Origin: Flavobacterium sp. LC2016-12
GTDB lineage: Bacteria > Bacteroidota > Bacteroidia > Flavobacteriales > Flavobacteriaceae
NCBI RefSeq assembly: GCF_015351595.1
Contig: NZ_JADKPT010000011.1
Location: 62,001-126,000, forward strand
Length of the DNA: 64,000 bases
Direction: 5' to 3'
Shown: positions 1 to 9,115 of the stretch, one piece after another
Position numbering within the stretch: the first letter of the stretch is position 1
Layout of the letters: every line of letters begins with the position of its first letter
The notes under the pieces: generated by a model
Databases searched by the model: none
What the model saw: the letters and a program-made list of their open reading frames with translations, nothing else
Told to the model about the DNA's origin: nothing
Position numbers and translations under genes: made by a program

Positions 1-2
1 TT

Positions 3-845
3 AATATAAAAGATGATTTCCATAGATGTCGTGGACTTGCCTCTTATTCAGAAGGGATAAACGGTTTAAAAATGGGGGTAGATTTAGTCGCTGCAATTTA
101 CCGCGGACTTCTAACGTATTCTTCTATTTTGAGACAAAAAGGAGACATTCAAAAAGCCGAAATTTTCGAAAAAAAAGCCGCAAAATACCAACAACAAATA
201 GAACAAATTTGGTGGGATGATACAACCTCAACTTATAATGTCATTTATACAAGTGATGGAAAATTCAGCAAAGACGGAGGCGAACTTTTTTTATTATGGT
301 TTGACGCTTTGACAAATACAGAACGAACCCAAAAAACAATTGAACATCTAATTTCAGAAAAAACCAATATCGAAAGTCTATCCTATCTACCCTTTTTGCT
401 GTACAAATATGGTTTTGAAGAAAAAGGATATGAATATATTTTACACCTTACCGATCCGGCAACAAAACGAAGAGAATATCCTGAGGTTTCGTACGGCGTA
501 ATCGAAGGCATTGTACATGGTTATATGGGAATAGAACCTGACGCTACAAAAAATATAGTAACAACTTTGTATCGCGGAAAGAGTGAAACTATATCCGAAG
601 TTGACCATTTACCTGTTTTAAATACAGTGTTATTTATAAAACATGAAAAGCAAAATACAACGCTTCAAAACAAAGGCAACAATCCAATACAATGGAGGAT
701 TATGTTTACTGGAAATCATGATGTTATCTTTATAAACAACAAAAAAATTACCGCCAATCACAAGAAAGATGATAACGGGAAATCCTATACCTTTATTGAT
801 GTTCCGGTAAATCCGGGACAAAAAATAAAGGCATCTTTCCCGTAA
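3..845 (+). CDS. Six-hairpin glycosidase-like protein, 5'-truncated
   Basis: The reading frame is open to the left edge of the window, so the N-terminus and any signal peptide lie outside; the visible part is 280 residues. The text alternates helices with aromatic and acidic residues (for example GGELFLLWFDAL and REYPEVSYGVIEG) as in (alpha/alpha)6 toroid glycosidases. The last ~70 residues look like a beta-rich C-terminal domain. I cannot assign a GH family. It is followed 136 bases later by another glycosidase-like gene on the same strand, so it probably belongs to a carbohydrate-utilisation locus that continues to the left. Function beyond 'glycoside hydrolase-like' is inference. Confidence 0.55.
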   Translation, partial: NIKDDFHRCRGLASYSEGINGLKMGVDLVAAIYRGLLTYSSILRQKGDIQKAEIFEKKAAKYQQQIEQIWWDDTTSTYNVIYTSDGKFSKDGGELFLLWFDALTNTERTQKTIEHLISEKTNIESLSYLPFLLYKYGFEEKGYEYILHLTDPATKRREYPEVSYGVIEGIVHGYMGIEPDATKNIVTTLYRGKSETISEVDHLPVLNTVLFIKHEKQNTTLQNKGNNPIQWRIMFTGNHDVIFINNKKITANHKKDDNGKSYTFIDVPVNPGQKIKASFP

Positions 846-981
846 TTTTAAAACACGAAAAATATTTATCAAAAAACAACACAACAAAGCTACTAAGAGG
901 ATAGATAAATAATTGTTGGCGGTAATTAATTATATAATACAAAACAGAGCACTAACTAAAAGCAATCTAAAAATAAATTTA

Positions 982-2994
982 ATGAAGATCGTATTTAATA
1001 AAAGTCGAAAACCTATTCTCTTTGCCGTTGTCGCTTTTTGCTTCATCACAAGTAAATCATTTTCGCAAGAAGACAACCGTTGGAAAATTGATACTGATGG
1101 TTCTATTTCCTGGCAAATCAACAACAACATTCCGCATGACGATCATATCGAAATGAGTGGCAAAAAGATCTCCTGTGTTCTAAGATATGGTGTCGCAGCA
1201 GATGGTTCTTTCCACGCAACCCGCAGTCTGGTCTGGCCTATGCTGAGAACAGTTCCGAACAATACGCACGCCAGTTTTACACGTCGTTTTGCACAAGATG
1301 CTTTTGATCTGGTTACAGTAAATTATAAACCTATTGCTTCAGAAAAAGTAGTTTCATTAGCGCTTAACGGAACATTGCTTGTTAAAAGTAGAGCTGATAA
1401 TGCCCTTGAACTAACCAGACAATTTTTTCCATCAACAACTTTGGCAGGCTATTTTGAAATTTATACGCTTAAAAATACCTCTGATAAAACCTGCGTTGTC
1501 GAAATTCCAAAATTAAATACGGTTTATACTTCTGATCCTGCGAAAGGAACAGAAGGCAGTTATGCTGTGAATGTGAACCTTTTTAATTCGGGGAATTTTA
1601 ATCTTCAGGCAAATGAAACCATTAGCTTTTCTGTTTTCTATTCCGGCGTTAAAGCAAACGAACAAGTTCCTGCTGTAAATGCAGAAGAAGAAAAAAACAA
1701 GCGTATAAACTTAATCCATGAAATATGGGATAAGCTTGTATTAGAAACTCCTGATCCTGTTTTGAATACCGAATTTGCTTTCGCGAAAATTCGGGCTTCT
1801 GAAAGTATTTTCGAAACCAAAGGCGGTCCTATGCATGGCCCGGGCGGAGAATCCTATTATGCTGCCATTTGGGCCAATGATCAGGCAGAATATATTGGTC
1901 CCTTTTTTCCTTATCTAGGATATGAATATGGTAATAAAGCATCACTTAATGCATATTTGCAATTTGCTAAATTCATGAACAAAGAATACAAACCTATTCC
2001 GAGTTCGATTGTTGCAGAAGGAACTGATATTTGGGACGGAGCCGGCGATCGTGGCGATGGAGCAATGATTGCCTATGGCGCTTCACGTTATGCGCTTTCG
2101 AGAGGAAATGCAAATGAAGCCCAACAATTATGGCCGTTAATTGAATGGTGTCTGGAATACTGTCATCGAAAACTAAATTCGGATGGTGTGGTAACTTCAG
2201 ATTCTGATGAGCTCGAAGGACGTCTTCCGGCAGGAAAAGCCAATCTTAATACTTCTTCTTTGTACTATGACGCACTTAATTCGGCCGTTTATTTGGGTAA
2301 AGCTTTAGGGAAAAACGAAGCAGAACTTAAAGGATACAAAACCGAGGCTGAAAAATTAAAAGTAGCGATAGAAAAATATTTTGGTTCTAAAGTCGAAGGT
2401 TTTGAAACCTACAGATACTATAAAGGAAATGATATTCTGAGAGCCTGGATCTGTACGCCGCTTACGATGGGAATTTATGATCGAAAAGAAGGAACTATAG
2501 ACGCTTTATTTTCACCAAGATTATGGACAAAGGATGGTCTTGCCAGCGTTGCAGGCGACAAGATATTTTGGGATCGTTCTACTTTATATGCGCTGAGAGG
2601 TGTATTGGCTGCCGGAGAAACGGACAAAGCTTTAGACTTTTTACATTATTATTCGAACCGCCGTTTATTGGGTGACCACGTTCCTTATCCTGTAGAAGCT
2701 TATCCGGAAGGAGATCAACGCCATCTTTCGGCAGAAAGTGGTTTGTATTGCAGAATTTTTACTGAAGGATTATTTGGAATTCGACCAACAGGTTTACATA
2801 GTTTTGATTTCACTCCTCGTCTTCCTAAATCATGGCCCGTTATGAAGTTACGTCATGTATTTGCGTTCGAACGGGATTTTGATATTACGGTTGAAAGGGT
2901 GAATCAGAAATTAAAAATAACGATAACTTATGGCAAAGAAACAGTTTTTAATAAGGTCATTAAAGATGGAGATACGGTAAATATCAATCTTTAA
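982..2994 (+). CDS. Secreted six-hairpin glycosidase-like protein
   Basis: 670 residues. I chose the ATG at 982 because it opens a clear signal peptide (MKIVFNKSRKPILFAVVAF, cleavage near SFSQ); an upstream TTG at 913 adds 23 residues before it and is unlikely. The N-terminal ~250 residues look like a beta-sandwich. The rest reads as an (alpha/alpha)6 barrel, with conserved-looking stretches GPGGESYYAAIWANDQAEY, DIWDGAGDRGDGAM and SDSDELEGRLPAGKANLNTS, and ends in a short beta domain typical of GH78/GH95-like toroid enzymes (HSFDFTPRLPKSW). Family and substrate are not assignable by eye. It is presumably periplasmic or exported and acts with the truncated neighbour upstream. A strong terminator follows at 3028. 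Confidence 0.6.
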   Translation: MKIVFNKSRKPILFAVVAFCFITSKSFSQEDNRWKIDTDGSISWQINNNIPHDDHIEMSGKKISCVLRYGVAADGSFHATRSLVWPMLRTVPNNTHASFTRRFAQDAFDLVTVNYKPIASEKVVSLALNGTLLVKSRADNALELTRQFFPSTTLAGYFEIYTLKNTSDKTCVVEIPKLNTVYTSDPAKGTEGSYAVNVNLFNSGNFNLQANETISFSVFYSGVKANEQVPAVNAEEEKNKRINLIHEIWDKLVLETPDPVLNTEFAFAKIRASESIFETKGGPMHGPGGESYYAAIWANDQAEYIGPFFPYLGYEYGNKASLNAYLQFAKFMNKEYKPIPSSIVAEGTDIWDGAGDRGDGAMIAYGASRYALSRGNANEAQQLWPLIEWCLEYCHRKLNSDGVVTSDSDELEGRLPAGKANLNTSSLYYDALNSAVYLGKALGKNEAELKGYKTEAEKLKVAIEKYFGSKVEGFETYRYYKGNDILRAWICTPLTMGIYDRKEGTIDALFSPRLWTKDGLASVAGDKIFWDRSTLYALRGVLAAGETDKALDFLHYYSNRRLLGDHVPYPVEAYPEGDQRHLSAESGLYCRIFTEGLFGIRPTGLHSFDFTPRLPKSWPVMKLRHVFAFERDFDITVERVNQKLKITITYGKETVFNKVIKDGDTVNINL

Positions 2995-3027
2995 ACACTA
3001 ATTCTTTTTAAATATTTAGTAAGAAGG

Positions 3028-3056
3028 GCTTCAAAGAAATTTGAAGCTTTTTTTTT
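3028..3056 (+). terminator. Rho-independent terminator
   Basis: Perfect 8-bp stem GCTTCAAA / TTTGAAGC with a GAAA tetraloop, followed by nine T. It ends transcription of the glycosidase gene at 982-2994. Confidence 0.9.
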
Positions 3057-3142
3057 GGCAACTTTACTTCTTTTTAATTCGGAATCTAAATCAAATTTAT
3101 TAAACTTTTTTTTGTAATTTAAAACTTCTAATCTTTATAAAA

Positions 3143-3733
3143 ATGCTGGAACAATTTAAAAATTACATCCTGGAAAATACCGGTATCTCAGAAAACGAAT
3201 ATAAAGAATTAGAGCATTTGGTTTATTCGCTTGAATCAAAAAAAGGAACTGTTTTATTAAAGGAAAATCAAATTTGCAACAGGGCTTTTTTTGTTTGCAA
3301 AGGAATGTTGAGGTCCTATACGGTAGATGAAATGGGAAAAGATCATATTATTCAGTTTGCTTCTGAAAATTGGTGGATTGCAGACAGGAGCAGTTTTTAT
3401 TTTGATGAACCTTCAGACTTATTTATAGATGTAATTGAAGATGCTGAAATCGTTTATATTCATAAGGATTTTATTAAAACAGCAGAAAAACTTTCTAAAA
3501 ACTTTGCCTCTTTTAATGCCCTGGCCCTGCAGAAAAATATTAGACAAATGCAGAAAAGAATAAATTATTTATTGGCGGCCACTGCCGAAAAAAAATATTT
3601 AGACTTTATCGAAACGCATCGTGAAATTACTTATCGATTACCACTTCAAATGATTGCTTCATACCTCGGCATTACACCTGAAAGCTTAAGCAGGGTTCGA
3701 AAAGAACTGGCCAGAAAAAACTTCAAATACTAA
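3143..3733 (+). CDS. Crp/Fnr family transcriptional regulator
   Basis: 196 residues, the normal length for the short Bacteroidota Crp-like regulators. Residues ~20-115 form a cyclic-nucleotide-binding-type beta roll (KKGTVLLKENQICNRAFFVCKGMLRSY is typical). Residues ~150-190 form the winged HTH, with the recognition segment MIASYLGITPESLSRVRKEL. There is no cysteine cluster, so it is not an FNR-type iron-sulfur sensor. It stands alone between a terminator and a repeat-rich intergenic region; its targets are unknown. The four-gene operon starting at 4167 is a possible target, by position only. Confidence 0.85.
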   Translation: MLEQFKNYILENTGISENEYKELEHLVYSLESKKGTVLLKENQICNRAFFVCKGMLRSYTVDEMGKDHIIQFASENWWIADRSSFYFDEPSDLFIDVIEDAEIVYIHKDFIKTAEKLSKNFASFNALALQKNIRQMQKRINYLLAATAEKKYLDFIETHREITYRLPLQMIASYLGITPESLSRVRKELARKNFKY

Positions 3734-3762
3734 ATTACTTTACCCTATAACTTTTTTAATTT

Positions 3763-4030
3763 ACCGCAAAGTACGCAAAGTATTTTTTTTCTGTTGTGTT
3801 TGTAGGATATCTTATTAAGCTCGCAAAGCTTTGCACTAATTTCGCTTTGTGGTCTCTACTTTAAATCTGCGTAACTGAATACCAAAGAGATACAAAGCGC
3901 AATGTTTAATTTTCTTTGTGTAACTCTGCGTAAAATCTCTGCGCAGCTCTGTGGTACAGCTTCGTATTTTTTTCCGCTCAACACTGCGTTAAATCTTTGT
4001 GTATCTGTGTGGTTAAAAACAATTATTATA
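3763..4030. repeat. Degenerate intergenic repeat tract (CGCAAAG / CTCTGCG type)
   Basis: The gene-free stretch 3734-4166 is filled with imperfect reiterations of CGCAAAG, CTTTGTG and CTCTGCGTAA in both orientations, including CGCAAAGTACGCAAAG near 3763. A minus-strand ORF crossing it is an artefact of the repeats. Similar low-complexity intergenic sequences are, to my recollection, common in Flavobacterium genomes; their function is unknown. Confidence 0.6.
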
Positions 4031-4166
4031 CTCGTTATGGTTTTCCGCAACATTAAACATTGAACTGATTTATCTATTCATAGGTTTTCTTCTTTTGCAT
4101 TTCTTATCATAGATCAAGTGCTTCGTGTTTTATCCATAGTAATTTTACAATACTAAAAATTACATC

Positions 4167-4457
4167 ATGGAATACACAGTTATAAATAATGAAAAAGACA
4201 AACGTTTTGAGATTCATTTAGATGGAAAAATAGCGTTTGAACAATACAAATTATTTGATGGCAGCATTTCTTATATCCATACCGAAGTGCCGGCTGAGTT
4301 GGCAGGAAAAGGTCTGGCATCGTATATCGCAAAATATGTTCTGGATTATGCAAAAGAACATCATCTTAAAGTAAAACCTTATTGTCCTTACATAAAAGCT
4401 TACATCGACAAACACCCTCAATATCAAGCCAATTCATTGTTTCACAATAAAGAATAA
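4167..4457 (+). CDS. Small GNAT-fold N-acetyltransferase (YjdJ type)
   Basis: 96 residues, matching the short GNAT_YjdJ-like family. The acetyl-CoA-binding loop is visible as VPAELAGKGLASYIAKYVLDYA, preceded by the strand ISYIHTEV. The C-terminal CPYIKAYIDKHPQY is the usual ending of this family. The substrate is unknown. It is the first gene of a four-gene plus-strand operon (GNAT, pirin, YceI, isochorismatase-like), five bases upstream of the pirin gene. Confidence 0.85.
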   Translation: MEYTVINNEKDKRFEIHLDGKIAFEQYKLFDGSISYIHTEVPAELAGKGLASYIAKYVLDYAKEHHLKVKPYCPYIKAYIDKHPQYQANSLFHNKE

Positions 4458-4462
4458 TCAAA

Positions 4463-5332
4463 ATGAAAACTAAAAAAATAGAAAAAATATTTTCACCGCC
4501 AGCGCCACATATGGTTGGCGACGGATTTAGAGTACACAATTTTATTCCGTTCGGAATGAGCATGGAAAGAATGAGTCCCTTTATAATGATGGATTATAAT
4601 TCTAAATTTTATTTTCCTCCCACCACTAGATTAAGAGGTGTTGATGTACACCCTCACCGGGGTTTTGAAACCGTTACTATTGCCTATAAAGGAAAAGTAG
4701 CACATCATGACAGCTCTGGAAACAGCGGTGTGATTGGCGAAGGAGATGTACAATGGATGACTGCCGCTTCTGGAATTTTACATAAAGAGTATCACGAAGA
4801 GCAGTTTAGTAAAGAAGGCGGCGATTTTCAAATGGTACAACTTTGGGTAAATCTTCCGGCGAAGGATAAAATGAAAAAACCTAAATATCAGGGTATTTCC
4901 AATGACGAAATCAATAAACATAAACTGCCCAATGATAAAGGTCTAATAGAAGTTATCGCTGGAGAATACAAAGGAACTTTAGGAGCAGCAACAACTTTTA
5001 CTGCAGTGAATTTGTTCAACGCAAAACTAAACAAGGACGCATCGGCAACTTTTAATTTTCCGGAAAATTATAATACAGCTCTTCTTGTAATTGAAGGAAG
5101 TATAAGAGTCAATGATAGTAAAAATGTACCTGCAGATCATTTTTTACTGTTCGCAAACGAGGGCGAAAAATTCACTGTTCAGGCACTTGAAAATGCTGTT
5201 GTACTTATTTTAAGTGGCGAACCAATCAATGAACCAATAGTTGCCCGAGGCCCATTTGTTATGAATACACACCAGGAAGTTATTCAGGCAATGAATGATG
5301 TAAATATGGGGAAATTTGGGTATTTGGACTAA
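4463..5332 (+). CDS. Pirin family protein
   Basis: 289 residues, the usual length of bacterial pirins (bicupin fold). The N-terminal cupin holds the metal-site motif VDVHPHRGFETVT and, later, the His/Glu pair in ILHKEYHEEQF. The C-terminal cupin is seen around residues 170-270. Pirins bind Fe or other metals; some, such as YhhW, have quercetinase activity and others regulate metabolism, so the exact role is open. Its place between a GNAT and a YceI gene is an arrangement I associate with stress or detoxification operons (inference). Confidence 0.9.
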   Translation: MKTKKIEKIFSPPAPHMVGDGFRVHNFIPFGMSMERMSPFIMMDYNSKFYFPPTTRLRGVDVHPHRGFETVTIAYKGKVAHHDSSGNSGVIGEGDVQWMTAASGILHKEYHEEQFSKEGGDFQMVQLWVNLPAKDKMKKPKYQGISNDEINKHKLPNDKGLIEVIAGEYKGTLGAATTFTAVNLFNAKLNKDASATFNFPENYNTALLVIEGSIRVNDSKNVPADHFLLFANEGEKFTVQALENAVVLILSGEPINEPIVARGPFVMNTHQEVIQAMNDVNMGKFGYLD

Positions 5333-5363
5333 ACAAATTATTAAAATAACTAAATAAAAACAA

Positions 5364-5888
5364 ATGGAAAATCAAACAGTATGGAGAAATGACAAAGAGC
5401 ATTCAAGGCTTGGTTTTACGGTTACACACATGATGATTAATGACATTGTGGGACAGTTTAACAATTTTGATTTGGCAGTTACCGCTTCCAAAGCAGATTT
5501 TAGTGATGCTTCTTTTGAATTATCAGCAGAAATAAATTCGGTATTTACGAGCTCCGAAGGAAGAGACGAAGATTTACGAGGCCCTAATTTTTTTGATGCA
5601 GTAAAATATCCTACTCTAAATTTCAAAAGTACGGCAATTAAAGAGAGCGGTAAAAATAGTTATAAAGTCACAGGAAATCTGAGCATGCATGGCTATACAA
5701 AAGAAATCATTGTTGATTTTATATACAGAGGAACAATGTTTAATCCAAATTCAAAGAAAATTACATCCGGATTTCAGGTTCTGGCAACGCTAAAACGCTC
5801 TGATTTTAAGGTCGGATTGATTTTGCCTTTCGACGGACTTAAGGACGATGTTCTTATAAAAATGGATGGGGAATTCCCAAAGGAATGA
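5364..5888 (+). CDS. YceI family protein (lipocalin-like)
   Basis: 174 residues. Typical YceI features: WRNDKEHSRLGFTVTHMMINDIVGQF at the start, EGRDEDLRGPNFFDAVKYPT in the middle and the repeated beta strands of an isoprenoid-binding barrel. No signal peptide is visible, so this copy is probably cytoplasmic, unlike E. coli YceI. It is third in the operon; the 31-base gap to the pirin gene and 38-base gap to the hydrolase gene suggest co-transcription. Its ligand is unknown. Confidence 0.88.
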   Translation: MENQTVWRNDKEHSRLGFTVTHMMINDIVGQFNNFDLAVTASKADFSDASFELSAEINSVFTSSEGRDEDLRGPNFFDAVKYPTLNFKSTAIKESGKNSYKVTGNLSMHGYTKEIIVDFIYRGTMFNPNSKKITSGFQVLATLKRSDFKVGLILPFDGLKDDVLIKMDGEFPKE

Positions 5889-5926
5889 TTTTATAATAAA
5901 CAAATTAATAATAAAACTTAGAAATT

Positions 5927-6565
5927 ATGAGCAGCTTACCTATTCGCGATCAAAAAAAGGATCACCTGTTAACTCCGGAAAACGCAGCATTAATCATTAT
6001 TGATTATCAACCGGTACAAGTCAATTCTATTGCTTCAATGGACAGACAAATTCTTATTAATAATATTTGTGGTGTTGCCAAAATGGCCAAAGTTTACGAT
6101 TTACCTATTGTACTTTCGACCGTGAATGTTCAAACCGGATTTAACAAAGAAACGATTCCACAACTAAAAAGAGAATTAGAAGGAATACCATCTTATGACA
6201 GAACTACTATAAATTCCTGGGAAGACAAAGAATTTTTAGAAGCTGTTAAAGCAACGGGAAAGAAAAAACTAATAATGACAGCTTTATGGACAGAAGCGTG
6301 TCTCACGTTTCCTGCACTTGATGCCTTAAAAGAAGGTTACGAAGTTTATATCGTTGCCGACGCTGTAGGCGGAACTTCGCTGGAAGCACATAATGCAGCA
6401 CTACGACGAATGGAGCAAGCGGGGGCAATCCTGGTGAGTGTGCCGCAATTATTTTGTGAATTGCAGCGTGACTGGAGCCGTGCTGAAACAGCTCAGGAAT
6501 TTATGCAACTGTTTATTAAAACAGGAGGCACAGCAGGAATCCAATTTTCTTACGATAGGGATTGA
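5927..6565 (+). CDS. Isochorismatase-like cysteine hydrolase
   Basis: 212 residues, similar in size to YcaC-type hydrolases. The catalytic Asp is D26 (IIIDYQP) and the nucleophile C125 (TALWTEACLTFPALDAL), with YIVADAVGGTSLEAH typical of the YcaC subgroup. It probably hydrolyses an amide or imide; the natural substrate of YcaC-like proteins is not established. Last gene of the operon that starts at 4167. A hairpin shared with the convergent ROK gene follows. A second, only distantly similar member lies at 61858-62475. Confidence 0.88.
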   Translation: MSSLPIRDQKKDHLLTPENAALIIIDYQPVQVNSIASMDRQILINNICGVAKMAKVYDLPIVLSTVNVQTGFNKETIPQLKRELEGIPSYDRTTINSWEDKEFLEAVKATGKKKLIMTALWTEACLTFPALDALKEGYEVYIVADAVGGTSLEAHNAALRRMEQAGAILVSVPQLFCELQRDWSRAETAQEFMQLFIKTGGTAGIQFSYDRD

Positions 6566-6588
6566 TTTTTTTTATTTTTGGTAAGCTG

Positions 6589-6618
6589 AGACAGCATCAC
6601 ATTCCATGATGCTGTTTC
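6589..6618. terminator. Hairpin between convergent operons
   Basis: A 12-base inverted repeat (GAGACAGCATCA / TGATGCTGTTTC, one mismatch) with a six-base loop sits between the plus-strand hydrolase and the minus-strand ROK gene. It is probably a shared terminator. The T-rich tract lies on its upstream side for the plus strand (6566-6580), so it is stronger for the minus-strand transcript. Confidence 0.55.
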
Positions 6619-6671
6619 GGCGTTATAGACAATAGAAGTTTTATGGTTCTTTTCGTCATTTTTAAAGAAAA

Positions 6672-7574
6672 CTACGCTGTATAAAGCATACTTGCCGCCC
6701 CTAATAAAGCTGCAACTTCATTATCTGTCGAAACAGAAACCGTAATTTCAAGACCTGATTCCTTTATTTTTTTATTGAAACTCTCTAGAAAAAATTCGCT
6801 TGCGTTGGCAATCTTTCCTCCAATAATAAAACTATCAGCGTCGAATTTTTCTAACCACGGAATTACTACTGCGGCTAAATTTTCTCCCATTTTTTCGAAT
6901 ACTTGTATAGCAGCTTCATCATCGGCGACAGCCAGATTAAAAAGTTCTAATCCATTGTTGAGACTTTTTCCGGTTAAACCTTTATAAGCTGACAAAAGAC
7001 CTCTAGCCGAAACATAATCTTCAGCCATACCTTCTTTATAAGGAAGATTGTAGATTTCACCATCTGCGGGAACTAATTCTCCGGAAACAATTGAAACGCC
7101 TTTATCAATAAAACATGCTCCAAGTCCGGTTCCAAGCGTTACTGCTATTACCTTTTTAGAAAGATTTGTGGCGTCTTTAAAAACCTCCCCTTTTCCAAAA
7201 CAAACAGCGTCGTTTTCAAAAAGAATCGGAAATTCATTGGAAAGATTAAGCGAGCCCTGAAATAAATAACGAACATTTAAACCGTAAAAATGCTCATATT
7301 TTGACTGGTCCTTTATCCAGCATAGTCCATTAGCATAATCAAACGGACCAGGCATACATACAGCAAGCCCTTTTATTTCTTCTACTTTTGAATTTTCTAC
7401 TGAAGTACGAATCGCTTTTTCCCAAATAGACATGACCTCTTTCACAGGCAAATTAGAATCAAATGATTCTTTATGTAAGGAAAAGTCAATCACTTTCATG
7501 TTTACAATATCTATTATGGCTGCGGTAATATGTGTTCCCCCAATGTCTATTCCAACGGCATATTCTTTATTCAT
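6672..7574 (-). CDS. ROK family sugar kinase
   Basis: 300 residues. The N-terminal phosphate loop is YAVGIDIGGTHITAAI, the second ATP motif is VTLGTGLGACFI, and the sugar-binding ENDAVCFGKGE contains the conserved Asn-Asp pair. The usual ROK zinc motif (CxCGxxGC) is absent, as in a subset of ROK kinases. It lies downstream of GH125 and GH92 alpha-mannosidase genes, so it may phosphorylate mannose or another hexose released by them (inference). It is last in the minus-strand mannoside locus, separated from GH125 by 76 bases. Confidence 0.85.
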   Translation of the reverse strand: MNKEYAVGIDIGGTHITAAIIDIVNMKVIDFSLHKESFDSNLPVKEVMSIWEKAIRTSVENSKVEEIKGLAVCMPGPFDYANGLCWIKDQSKYEHFYGLNVRYLFQGSLNLSNEFPILFENDAVCFGKGEVFKDATNLSKKVIAVTLGTGLGACFIDKGVSIVSGELVPADGEIYNLPYKEGMAEDYVSARGLLSAYKGLTGKSLNNGLELFNLAVADDEAAIQVFEKMGENLAAVVIPWLEKFDADSFIIGGKIANASEFFLESFNKKIKESGLEITVSVSTDNEVAALLGAASMLYTA

Positions 7575-7650
7575 CTTATTTCCTGAATTGTACTATTATA
7601 CAATTAAGCTTCAATTCTTAATCTCTTATAGTTATTTTATATTTTTACTT

Positions 7651-9111
7651 TTAGATATTCTTATCTTTTAAAATCTGAGGATATTTGATACTCGTATGAA
7701 CAATCATTTCTCCAAAAAGTGTATTCGCCCACGCAAACCACTTTCTGGTAAACTTCGTCACATCATCTTTATGAAATGATTCGTGCATAAAACCAGTATC
7801 TGCATTTGTCTTAATCAAATTGCTGATACAGTTTTTTATTTCTGTTTCATCGACACTGGTAATTGCTCTCAAAACAATACTCATTGGCCAAATCGTGTCT
7901 GCTCCGGTATGCGGTCCGCCAACGCCTTCGCCCGCTTTTCCTTTGTAGAAAAAAGGATTGTTTTCTGAAAGCACTACTTTTCGGGTATTCAGATAAAGTG
8001 GGCTATCCGGCTCAATTGCGCCAAGGTAAGGCAATGACAATAATGAGGGTACATTGGCATCGTCCATCATGTGGAAACTGCCGTAACCGTTTACTTCAAA
8101 AGCAATGATTTTACCAAATTTTGGGTGATCAATAATTCCGTTTTCTTCTAAACCTTTCTGAACCTGTTCTCTTAATTCTTTCGCTTTAGCAACTAAATCC
8201 TTGTCTAACATAACCGGCAAAGAGAAGATTTCGATTAAATAACCCAAAACCTCAATTGCAAACATATTACTCGGAATCAAATAGCCAAACAACGTACTGT
8301 CATCACTTGGTCTGAAAGTTGAAACAATCAATCCGCAAGGTTTAACAGGATAACCATAACCGCCTAAAGGTACGCCATCTGTCGCCCAGGCCGTTTCACG
8401 CTGAAAAGTATAAGGTCCTTTATCATGCCAGCGTTGTTGTTCTTTGAAAGTTTGCAATACTAATAACATTGCTTCTTTCCATTTACTGTCAAACAAACTT
8501 AAATCACCTGTTTCTTTCCAATAGCCATGAGCCAATCGAATAGGATAACACAAACTGTCTATTTCCCATTTGCGTTCATGGATTCCAGGTTGCATTTTGG
8601 TCATGTCATTTTTCCATTCACTCTCTTTGGTAAAATCTTTGTAAAAAGCATTCGCATAAGGATCCAGCAAAATACATTTCGCCTGACGATTGATTACTCC
8701 TTTTACCAACTCTGCCAGTTTTTTATCTTCTTTTACAAATGGAATATAAGGCCAAATTTGAGCTGTACTATCACGAAGCCACATTGCATCGATATCTCCC
8801 GTAATTACATAGGTGTCTGGTTTTCCGTCTATAATTTCAAAATCGACTGTAGTGTCCAATGTATTCGGAAAACAGTTTTCGAACAACCATGCCAATTCCG
8901 GATTGGCAATTTGTTTTTTAACTCTTTTAATCGCTGCTTCAATAGCCGGACTTGTAAATTTTCGCTCTGCTATTGGAGGTCGCTTGCTAATAAAATCTTT
9001 AAGTGCAAAATTGAAAGCATCCGACTGCATTCCAAAAACATCTGTTTGGAGCGCCAATAATCCTGCTGAAAAAATTCCGGTGTTTCTGATAAATTTTCTA
9101 CGTGATTGCAT
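7651..9111 (-). CDS. GH125 exo-alpha-1,6-mannosidase
   Basis: 486 residues. The ATG at 9111 was chosen over an upstream one at 9150 because it opens a twin-arginine signal (QSRRKFIRNTGIFSAG). The GH125 signature VITGDIDAMWLRDSTAQIWP is clear, and the (alpha/alpha)6 body has the usual family length. Known GH125 enzymes remove alpha-1,6-linked mannose from mannans and N-glycans by inversion, without a metal. It sits four bases downstream of a GH92 gene and shares its transcript. Export through Tat implies folding in the cytoplasm. Confidence 0.9.
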   Translation of the reverse strand: MQSRRKFIRNTGIFSAGLLALQTDVFGMQSDAFNFALKDFISKRPPIAERKFTSPAIEAAIKRVKKQIANPELAWLFENCFPNTLDTTVDFEIIDGKPDTYVITGDIDAMWLRDSTAQIWPYIPFVKEDKKLAELVKGVINRQAKCILLDPYANAFYKDFTKESEWKNDMTKMQPGIHERKWEIDSLCYPIRLAHGYWKETGDLSLFDSKWKEAMLLVLQTFKEQQRWHDKGPYTFQRETAWATDGVPLGGYGYPVKPCGLIVSTFRPSDDSTLFGYLIPSNMFAIEVLGYLIEIFSLPVMLDKDLVAKAKELREQVQKGLEENGIIDHPKFGKIIAFEVNGYGSFHMMDDANVPSLLSLPYLGAIEPDSPLYLNTRKVVLSENNPFFYKGKAGEGVGGPHTGADTIWPMSIVLRAITSVDETEIKNCISNLIKTNADTGFMHESFHKDDVTKFTRKWFAWANTLFGEMIVHTSIKYPQILKDKNI

Positions 9112-9115
9112 AGTA

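Noticed and set aside
3763..4030. CRISPR array
   Set aside because: Units are short, imperfect and in both orientations, with no regular spacers; no cas genes are present.
3856..4053. Minus-strand ORF of 65 codons
   Set aside because: Made entirely of the CGCAAAG/CTCTGCG repeat tract.
8527..9060. Plus-strand ORF of 177 codons inside the GH125 gene
   Set aside because: Antisense shadow of a well-supported GH125 coding sequence; its composition is not protein-like.
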